Shown here in pieces: positions 1-5,178 of a stretch of 6,185 bases of DNA (its first letter is position 1; every line of letters begins with the position of its first letter). Position numbers and translations under genes: made by a program. This DNA is from Actinomycetota bacterium (GTDB lineage Bacteria > Actinomycetota > Acidimicrobiia > IMCC26256), in the NCBI GenBank assembly GCA_009702955.1, contig WLHA01000083.1, positions 1 through 6,185 on the forward strand, read 5' to 3'. A model generated the notes under the pieces. That model saw nothing but the letters and a program-made list of their open reading frames with translations. It was not told the DNA's origin and did no database searches.

Positions 1-7
1 GGCATCG

Positions 8-670
8 CTAGGCCTCGAAACCAATATTGCGGTGTGTTCCATCACATAGCGGTTTGTTCTCGGATGCCCCACAGCGGCAGAGGCTGAGTCGGTTGCGCAC
101 CTCGACCTCCACTCCATCGGAGCGTGTCACGCGCACTCCACCGGTCAAGAGCAACGGTCCATCACCGATAGGCGAGATCTGCACGGGGAGCACTGCCTCA
201 ACATCATGGCCATTAACCTCGATAGCGAGAGCGCCAGATGGGCAACGATCAATCATCGCTACTAGTTGGGAGAGTGTGTTGGTTGAGCCTGTCGACCCAA
301 TAAGGTCGAAATAACTATTCGCCTCATATTTGCAGAACGCAGCATGGTGGCAGAGCTCTTGGTCGACACGCACAACAACCCCGTCGCCTTCGTGGCGCTC
401 GGCGCGCTCGTCGTAGGTGTTGGTAGCTGCGGTCTCCGTGCCATCGAAGAGTTCAAACGCGTGCGATCCATCACAGAACGGTTTGTGCTCCGATTTTCCA
501 CAGCGGCATAGGTAGTAGGTGTCGCCGTGAGGGATCTCTTGCTCTGCGCGATAGGTAAGTGCCTCGCCGCGCTCTGTGCGAACAACTCTTCGCGGCCGCA
601 GCGCTGGATCACCTGTGACCTCATAGGGACCGTGGGCGAGAATCTCAATTTTTGCTTCACTCGGCTTCAT
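8..670 (-). CDS. CDGSH / divergent 4Fe-4S / CDGSH iron-sulfur protein
   Basis: Predicted soluble iron-sulfur protein of about 220 residues with two CDGSH-type motifs flanking a divergent ferredoxin-like segment. Counting from the ATG at 670, the first motif (CRCGKSEHKPFCDGSH) gives ligands C55, C57, C66 and H70. The second (CRCGASENKPLCDGTH) gives C198, C200, C209 and H213. Each is the C-x-C-x8-C-x3-H pattern expected to bind one 2Fe-2S cluster. Between them, C107, C113 and C143 (the last in RCPSGAL) match the DUF1271/Fer4_19 divergent 4Fe-4S family. No signal peptide or membrane segment is visible, so it is probably cytoplasmic. Electron transfer or cluster handling is inferred; the partner is unknown. 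Start choice: the ATG at 670 has GGGGG five bases upstream; an in-frame GTG at 676 would add two residues. It stands alone and is transcribed away from the HNH gene. Domain identity is firm, exact function is not. Confidence 0.9.
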   Translation of the reverse strand: MKPSEAKIEILAHGPYEVTGDPALRPRRVVRTERGEALTYRAEQEIPHGDTYYLCRCGKSEHKPFCDGSHAFELFDGTETAATNTYDERAERHEGDGVVVRVDQELCHHAAFCKYEANSYFDLIGSTGSTNTLSQLVAMIDRCPSGALAIEVNGHDVEAVLPVQISPIGDGPLLLTGGVRVTRSDGVEVEVRNRLSLCRCGASENKPLCDGTHRNIGFEA

Positions 671-834
671 AAGCACCCCCGCTCTCTAATGGCTTGAGGA
701 CCTTAGCAACTCTGGCAGGTAGGGAGATTGCCGGCCGATCTGCGCTGCACCAGAACTCCTCGCGCTATTACGTGCTCGCAATAGGGAGCTCTGCGCGCCT
801 ATGAAATTAATTCTAAAGTTCGTGAAGAAGTCTC

Positions 835-863
835 TCGACGCTGTCACACCCCTGTTTTATAAT
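835..863 (+). promoter_or_regulatory. Promoter of the DUF222-HNH gene, probably leaderless
   Basis: A perfect TATAAT -10 box lies at 858-863. A TCGACG hexamer (four of six matches to TTGACA) lies at 835-840, with a 17-bp spacer. Transcription would be expected to start about 6-8 bases after the -10 box, at 870-871, which is the A of the ATG at 871. No Shine-Dalgarno-like purine run precedes that ATG. Leaderless mRNAs are common in actinobacteria, so a leaderless transcript is the simplest reading. The transcription start itself is inferred. Confidence 0.75.
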
Positions 864-878
864 CGAACATATGTTCGA
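863..878. promoter_or_regulatory. LexA (SOS) operator
   Basis: TCGAACATATGTTCGA is a perfect 16-bp palindrome. It matches the mycobacterial SOS box TCGAAC-N4-GTTCGA at all twelve specified positions, and also the CGAAC-N4-GTTCG core used by LexA in Gram-positive bacteria. It overlaps the last base of the -10 box, the predicted transcription start and the first codons of the HNH gene, so bound LexA should block RNA polymerase. The symmetry axis falls exactly between 870 and 871, just before the ATG. LexA itself is not encoded in the window. Confidence 0.85.
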
Positions 879-2115
879 CCAACTGGATCAACTCACAACA
901 GAGCTCGAGGCTTGCTTTGCCTCAATGGAGGTTGATTGCTTTGACGCTGCTCGGGCTGCGCGATTGGTGAGCTCCGGGGAGCGAGTGCGGCGTCTCGGGG
1001 ATGCGATCCGCACTATCGGTGTTGGCCAGGTAGAGCGCACCAATGGCTGGAAAGGCCAGGGCGCTAAGAGTATTTCAGAGTGGCTCTCTATTGAGACTGA
1101 TTGTGCCCACTACGAGGCACAGTCTGTTGTAGTTCTCGCTGGTCAGCTCCAGCACTTGCCTGTAACTCAGGCTGCTCTGCGCTCAGGTGCACTCTCGGGC
1201 ACTCAGGCTGTAGAGGTTGCGCGTGGTGCGATTGTTGCGCCTAATACTGAGACTCAGCTCTTGAACCTCGCTCGGCACGCGACAGTGCGCGACTTACGCG
1301 ATGCAACGAATCGTGTCGTAGCAGGCGCAACGGACGAGGCAGAGCGACACCGTCAGGTACACAAATCACGATTCTTAAAATCTTGGACAGATCTTGATGG
1401 TTCGTTCAATCTAAAAGCGCGCATGACAGTGGCTAATGGTGCGCTTGTAATGGCAGCACTCAAACCGATACAAGATGAGGTATTTAGGTCGGCTCGCAAG
1501 AGCGGTGCACATGAGAGACCAGAGGCCTATGCAGCAGACGCGCTAATGGCGCTCTGTGAGAAGGCGAGCAGCTCCGAAATGGGAGCGGGCTCAAGCAGAA
1601 CGAAGACGACTCGCTCTAACGCTGTGATGCATATTCGTGTCGACATGGATGCCCTCAGGCGTGGGAGTACCGAGAATGGCGAGGTCTGCGAGATTGCTGG
1701 TGTTGGGCCAGTACCTGTCGCTACTGCAACTGAGTATTTGGGTGAAGCCTTCTTGAAGTTGCTCGTGATTGATGGAACAGACATCAAGACGGTGGCGCAT
1801 ATGGGCAGACACATCCCTGCAACACTACGAACAGCGGTTGAAGAGCGTGATCGTGTCTGCCAGGTGCCAACCTGCGATATGACGCTTGGTCTAGAGATTG
1901 ATCACATCGTGCCCTTCGCCGAGGGTGGCCCTGCAAGCCTTGAGAACCTTGTACGACTCTGCAAACGACATCACCTTCAAAAAACGCATGACGGATACCG
2001 CCTCGAAAAAATCGAATCAGATCGCCGAGAAAACGCACCTACCTGGGCATGGCGAGGGCCAGAGCAGCGAGCGCTTGAGTACCGCGGGCCGCCGGAGCAG
2101 AGGGATACGGGATGA
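871..2115 (+). CDS. DUF222 / HNH endonuclease domain protein (13E12-like)
   Basis: 414-residue protein with the two-part architecture of the actinobacterial DUF222-HNH (REP13E12-like) family: a mainly helical DUF222 region at about residues 15-290 and a C-terminal HNH nuclease domain at about 325-378. In the HNH part, C330 and C335 (CQVPTC) pair with C364 and H367 (LCKRHH) as a likely structural zinc site. D344-H345 (EIDHIVPF), N359 (ENLVRLC) and H368 supply the ββα-metal active-site pattern, so the nuclease looks intact. No signal peptide is present; it is likely cytoplasmic and DNA-acting. The family's biological role is unsettled. In Mycobacterium tuberculosis it is multi-copy, several members carry LexA boxes, and prophage phiRv1 integrates into REP13E12. 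The ATG at 871 is chosen because the promoter and SOS box place the transcript start there. Likely DNA-damage inducible and monocistronic. Confidence 0.92.
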   Translation: MFDQLDQLTTELEACFASMEVDCFDAARAARLVSSGERVRRLGDAIRTIGVGQVERTNGWKGQGAKSISEWLSIETDCAHYEAQSVVVLAGQLQHLPVTQAALRSGALSGTQAVEVARGAIVAPNTETQLLNLARHATVRDLRDATNRVVAGATDEAERHRQVHKSRFLKSWTDLDGSFNLKARMTVANGALVMAALKPIQDEVFRSARKSGAHERPEAYAADALMALCEKASSSEMGAGSSRTKTTRSNAVMHIRVDMDALRRGSTENGEVCEIAGVGPVPVATATEYLGEAFLKLLVIDGTDIKTVAHMGRHIPATLRTAVEERDRVCQVPTCDMTLGLEIDHIVPFAEGGPASLENLVRLCKRHHLQKTHDGYRLEKIESDRRENAPTWAWRGPEQRALEYRGPPEQRDTG

Positions 2116-2196
2116 CCACAACGTCGCCGGTGCGGGTCTCGAAAACTACAGAGGGAGATTGCGTTCGCGCATGTTCGCGTGCGCGGGAGGGGTTTA

Positions 2197-2216
2197 AATG
2201 ATCTTCAATGATCTTC
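2197..2216. repeat. Two-copy 10-bp tandem repeat
   Basis: AATGATCTTC occurs twice without a gap (2197-2206 and 2207-2216) in the spacer after the HNH gene. Just upstream, GTTCGCG also recurs with a 10-bp period (2163-2169 and 2173-2179). The repeats are visible directly; no function can be assigned. With only two copies each, chance or slippage is a sufficient explanation. Confidence 0.6.
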
Positions 2217-2240
2217 TAGGCTTTTCGAGGAGAGTTTTTT
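2212..2240 (+). terminator. Weak candidate intrinsic terminator after the HNH gene
   Basis: TCTTCT (2212-2217) can pair with AGGAGA (2228-2233), including one G-U pair, around a 10-base loop. One base later there is a run of six T (2235-2240). The geometry fits a terminator about 100 bp after the HNH stop codon, but the stem is short and not GC-rich, so this is only a candidate. Confidence 0.3.
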
Positions 2241-2338
2241 CTAGAGTTGGGTCCTGTCTCGGGCCTTGGGTGCTGGCCTTGTAAACATGAGTAGTGCGAA
2301 GAAGAAGTATGAACCGAAGTTTGCACCGCTAAACCAAT

Positions 2339-2344
2339 TACGAT
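2339..2344 (+). promoter_or_regulatory. Candidate -10 box for a leaderless lipoprotein transcript
   Basis: TACGAT fits the actinobacterial TANNNT -10 pattern and ends six bases before the ATG at 2351, the spacing expected for a leaderless start. There is no Shine-Dalgarno sequence before this ATG. No convincing -35 box is present (TTGCAC at 2321-2326 is too close), so the call is tentative. Confidence 0.35.
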
Positions 2345-2350
2345 CTCCCG

Positions 2351-2971
2351 ATGCGCATTTTTAACTTCTTAGATAAGACTCGAGTCACAGAACCATCTCG
2401 CCTCATGAGCACTGCTCTGGTAATCACAGCATTGACGATGACTATGGCATTTGGCCTTGCCGCTTGCGGCAACAAAGAGTCACTCCAGGCGACTGCTACC
2501 TCGGAGAAGAAAGTAAAATCGGCTCCAAGACTCGAAGATCCAAGCGCTACAGGACGAGAGCTAATCACTAAGTGGCTGACCGCTCTCAAAGATCGCGACC
2601 TTGAATCAATCGAGGAACAGCTTGCACCTAACTTCCAAATTCGCAGGGCAAATGGATCAACTGCAGACAAAGAGCAGTATCTACAGTCGCCGGCGGTCCT
2701 AACCAGTTTTGAATTGAGCGAGAAGCTTGTCGGTCTGCAGCACGGTCAGACGCTCTCGGTCAACTGGGCAATCAAGGTCGAGGAGACCATCGGCGGAATT
2801 ACCTACTCAAATTCTGAGGCTCCTCGCATGACCAGCTTCGAGTGGAATACCGATAAGTGGCAGATCGTTACCTACGCGAACTTCAACGCACCTACAACGG
2901 TAACCACCACTACTTCGACTACGACTCCCACCTCCACTACAACGCCAACTACCACTACGACTGCTGGCTAG
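2351..2971 (+). CDS. Lipoprotein with NTF2-like domain and Thr-rich C-terminus
   Basis: 206-residue predicted lipoprotein of unknown function. A basic N-region (R2, K9, R11, R17) and a hydrophobic stretch at about 20-36 lead to the lipobox LAAC with the acylated cysteine at C39, so the mature protein should sit on the outer face of the cytoplasmic membrane. Residues 64-180 (starting near SATGRELITKWLTALKDRD) resemble NTF2/SnoaL-like DUF4440 folds: an N-terminal helix pair followed by strands ending in EWNTDKWQIVTY. The last 26 residues (181-206) contain 18 threonines plus Ser and Pro, an unstructured and possibly O-glycosylated tail. An ATG at codon 19 is an alternative start, but it would leave a signal peptide with almost no basic residues, so 2351 is preferred. 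It converges with the oxidoreductase gene, 10 bp separating the stop codons. The lipoprotein call is firm; the fold call is moderate. Confidence 0.85.
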   Translation: MRIFNFLDKTRVTEPSRLMSTALVITALTMTMAFGLAACGNKESLQATATSEKKVKSAPRLEDPSATGRELITKWLTALKDRDLESIEEQLAPNFQIRRANGSTADKEQYLQSPAVLTSFELSEKLVGLQHGQTLSVNWAIKVEETIGGITYSNSEAPRMTSFEWNTDKWQIVTYANFNAPTTVTTTTSTTTPTSTTTPTTTTTAG

Positions 2972-2981
2972 TTAGTCGCAC

Positions 2982-5123
2982 TCACAGAGCAGGGGAGACC
3001 GCGACGAGGGTATCCGAGTAGGCGACCCCGCCTCCCCAGTCGGTTAGGCGATCGCTCGTTAGAGAGTTCGCAACGCCACCCTCGTGAGAATCGCCCCACC
3101 ATCCCCACGGGATTGCAACAACACCGGTTCGCAGGCGCTCGGTGACTCGAACCCTAAGGGTTACTTCCCCGCGGTCATTAGATACTTTGACCATCGCACC
3201 CTCAGAGAGATTGAGCGCAGTTACATCGGCTGCGACCATCTCAAGATATGGGCCAGCCTCGACTGCGCCCTGTTCGGCTCTTTGATGTTCTGCTCTTTGA
3301 TGTTCGGCTCTTTGATGTTTTGGTAGATGCGAGTAGGAAGAGTTGAGGAACCGCGCATGCTGTTTTGGTGTCAAGAGGCGGAATGGAAACCTCTCAAGCT
3401 GCTCGGGCGCATACTCGGAGGGGGCTTCATAAGTAGGCAGTGCTGGCTGTCCGAGAGCACGTAACTCCTCACTCACAAACTCAACTCGACCACTTGCCGT
3501 TGGAAATACTCCATCACCAAACGGCCTGCCATCTTCAGGGTAGGGAACGCGCACGCGATGATCTGCGCGTAGGCGATCAATGTCAATGGTGGGCAACGCC
3601 GCAGTCAATACAGCGCGGTCATCCTCGAAGAGGGCAGGCTCGGTTAAGCCAAGCGCGCGAGCAAGTTGCCTATGAAACTCTGCGTTGCTTATCGACTCGC
3701 CCACCGGGGCAATTGCAGCTTCATTCCAACCAAGATTCAAGTGACCCCACGCGGGAGTTACATCGACACTCTCAAGCTGGGTAGTGGCAGGGAGAACGAT
3801 GTCGGCGTAGCGGGCAGTGTCAGTAAGGAATTGTTCGTGGACGACTGTGAACAAATCTGAGCGCTCAAAACCCTTTCGTAACAACTCGGTATTGGGGACG
3901 CTCACCATTGGGTTAGTGCCCCAAACGAATAGCGCATGGACACTTGGGTTTAACTCTGTATTCGTGAGGATGTCTGCGAGGCGGACCTCGTCGAGCACTC
4001 GGGGCTCGCGGGTGCCGAGCAGATCGGGGCGACTCAGCGCGTCATGGTCAATCGCTAGGTCTGTCCACGAACCAACGCTTCGGGCTAAGCCACCACCACG
4101 ATCGCGCCATGCGCCAACAAGTGCGGGTAGGCATGCAAGGGTGCGGAAGAACATTCCGCCATGCTCTCGGTGCTCGGCTCCAATGAGAGTGCGTATCGCT
4201 GCGGGGCGAGTAGTTGCGTACTCGCGTGCAAGCGCGACGATCTCGTCTTCAGCAAGCCCGCATATCTCGGCTGCTCGCTGAGGGGTCCACTCTCTAACAT
4301 GCTCCTCTAAATCCTCGAAGCCGAGAGTGTGTGCTGCAACCCATTCGTGGTCTTGGAGACCGTCGCGAATAATCACGTGCATCATCGCGAGCATCAGTGC
4401 AATATCAGTACCAGGGAGGGGCTGAATGAATTGGTCTGCTTCATCTGCAGTAATGGTTCGGATTGGATCTATTACGATGATGCGCGCGCCGGCAGTACGA
4501 GCTGCTTCGATAGTTGGCCATAGATGCCTATTGGTGAGGCGAGTGTTGCTCCCCCAGATGATGATTAGTTTTGAGTGAGCCAACTCCTCTGGATCGAGTG
4601 CGAGCTTGGTGCCATTGGTCATCGCAACACCAGCGCCGGCAACTGCTCCGCAGAGTGCTCCCTGTAGGCGCGTTACTCCGAGGGCATTCCAGAGGCGATA
4701 GGGGAACCACATCGCTAAGACACTTTGGTTGCCAGCTCCACTAAATGGCAGAACCGCCTCAGCGCCATGCGCTCCAATAACTATGTGGAGTTGAGCCGAA
4801 ATCTCTTCTAGGGCTGTCTCCCAAGAGATTGCCTCAAACTCTCCAGAGCCTTTAGGGCCTACACGCCTTAGTGGTGTCGTTACACGCCTATCGCTGTAGG
4901 TGCGATCTATAAAGTGATTTACCTTGGGGCAGAGTTCACCTTTGCTAAACGGGTGATCGGGGTCGCCGCGTAGTTTTACCGCTACACCGTTCTCGACTGT
5001 AGCGATCCAACCGCACGAATCAGGGCAGTCGTGGTGGCAGGTCCCATACGCAATTGTTGTTACGTCACGCCCGGTGACATCTGTCGCATCTGTCGAATCT
5101 GTCGAATCCAGAGTTGAGGCCAT
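2982..5123 (-). CDS. Molybdopterin oxidoreductase, MopB_3-like
   Basis: 713-residue single-subunit member of the Mo/W-bisPGD (DMSO reductase) superfamily. A 4Fe-4S domain at about 22-78 uses C29, C33 and C37 (CHHDCPDSC) and C65 (GELCPKV), followed by K67, the lysine often placed between cluster and cofactor. The catalytic molybdopterin domain spans about 80-560. C158 in the GALCGAVAG stretch is the likely metal-ligand candidate, by position. The C-terminal dinucleotide-binding domain covers about 580-710 and ends with the typical SLTSDRLTDWGGG segment. The overall pattern resembles the uncharacterised MopB_3 group, so the substrate cannot be named. There is no Tat signal and no neighbouring ferredoxin or membrane-anchor gene; a cytoplasmic enzyme using a diffusible electron partner is inferred. 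Unusual are an HQRAE triplication at residues 603-617 and a repeat-derived N-terminal extension. The ATG at 5123 is the only reasonable start before C29; it lacks a Shine-Dalgarno sequence. Confidence 0.93.
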   Translation of the reverse strand: MASTLDSTDSTDATDVTGRDVTTIAYGTCHHDCPDSCGWIATVENGVAVKLRGDPDHPFSKGELCPKVNHFIDRTYSDRRVTTPLRRVGPKGSGEFEAISWETALEEISAQLHIVIGAHGAEAVLPFSGAGNQSVLAMWFPYRLWNALGVTRLQGALCGAVAGAGVAMTNGTKLALDPEELAHSKLIIIWGSNTRLTNRHLWPTIEAARTAGARIIVIDPIRTITADEADQFIQPLPGTDIALMLAMMHVIIRDGLQDHEWVAAHTLGFEDLEEHVREWTPQRAAEICGLAEDEIVALAREYATTRPAAIRTLIGAEHREHGGMFFRTLACLPALVGAWRDRGGGLARSVGSWTDLAIDHDALSRPDLLGTREPRVLDEVRLADILTNTELNPSVHALFVWGTNPMVSVPNTELLRKGFERSDLFTVVHEQFLTDTARYADIVLPATTQLESVDVTPAWGHLNLGWNEAAIAPVGESISNAEFHRQLARALGLTEPALFEDDRAVLTAALPTIDIDRLRADHRVRVPYPEDGRPFGDGVFPTASGRVEFVSEELRALGQPALPTYEAPSEYAPEQLERFPFRLLTPKQHARFLNSSYSHLPKHQRAEHQRAEHQRAEQGAVEAGPYLEMVAADVTALNLSEGAMVKVSNDRGEVTLRVRVTERLRTGVVAIPWGWWGDSHEGGVANSLTSDRLTDWGGGVAYSDTLVAVSPAL
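3271..3319 (-). repeat. In-frame 15-bp tandem repeat (3.3 copies)
   Basis: On the plus strand the unit TGTTCGGCTCTTTGA occupies 3271-3285, 3286-3300 and 3301-3315, followed by a partial TGTT. The middle copy differs at a single base (3291), which is synonymous (GCC to GCA, both Ala). On the coding strand it encodes HQRAE three times. Because the unit is a multiple of three, copy number can change without a frameshift. The near identity, including codon choice, points to a recent slippage expansion. Confidence 0.95.
5079..5105 (-). repeat. In-frame 9-bp tandem repeat (3 copies)
   Basis: On the plus strand ATCTGTCGC, ATCTGTCGA and ATCTGTCGA follow one another at 5079-5087, 5088-5096 and 5097-5105. 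They encode the Asp-Ser/Ala-Thr triplets of the oxidoreductase N-terminus, ahead of the 4Fe-4S domain. Only one base differs among the copies. This accounts for the low-complexity N-terminal extension. Confidence 0.9.
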
Positions 5124-5130
5124 GGAGTAA

Positions 5131-5136
5131 ATGTTA
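5131..5136 (-). promoter_or_regulatory. Candidate -10 box for a leaderless oxidoreductase transcript
   Basis: On the minus strand TAACAT (TANNNT pattern) ends seven bases before the ATG at 5123. The bases between contain no purine-rich ribosome binding site. This fits a leaderless transcript starting at or next to the A of the ATG. A -35 box is not evident. The element lies in the 42-bp gap after the acyltransferase stop codon, so read-through from that gene is an alternative source of transcript. Confidence 0.4.
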
Positions 5137-5163
5137 CGAGATCCAGGCCGCGCGCGACGTTGG

Positions 5164-5178
5164 AGTTAAGGCTTAACT
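5164..5178. repeat. 15-bp palindrome over the acyltransferase stop codon
   Basis: AGTTAAG and CTTAACT form perfect 7-bp arms around a single G at 5171 and include the TAA stop of the acyltransferase gene (5166-5168). A one-base loop cannot form a normal RNA hairpin, and no T run follows on the minus strand, so it is not called a terminator. A protein-binding site or chance are both possible. Confidence 0.5.

Noticed and set aside
811..826. TTC...GAA near-palindrome containing GTTCG as a second LexA half-site
   Set aside because: The opposite half-site CGAAC at four-base spacing is missing, so it does not meet the SOS box pattern.
801..830. Minus-strand TAGAAT as the promoter of the CDGSH gene
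   Set aside because: It would give a leader of more than 120 bases and has only a weak -35 match; no better promoter was found, so none is called.
2168..2187. CGCGCA/TGCGCG inverted repeat with an 8-base loop as an intrinsic terminator for the HNH gene
   Set aside because: The stem is GC-rich but is not followed by a T run; the hairpin at 2212-2240 fits better, though also weakly.
2112..2201. 29-codon frame starting with ATG that overlaps the HNH stop codon (ATGA), suggesting a translationally coupled peptide
   Set aside because: The predicted peptide is short and low in recognisable features, has no ribosome binding site of its own, and an ATGA overlap alone is weak evidence.
2287..2364. 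25-residue frame (MSSAKKKYEPKFAPL...) overlapping the lipoprotein start by 14 bases, a possible upstream ORF
   Set aside because: No ribosome binding site or promoter at leaderless spacing, and nothing recognisable in the peptide; the lipoprotein seems to have its own -10 box.
3084..4523. Several plus-strand frames opposite the oxidoreductase gene (for example 3817-4281)
   Set aside because: They are antisense to a gene with clear conserved domains, have no recognisable motifs, and are expected as shadows of moderately GC-rich coding sequence.
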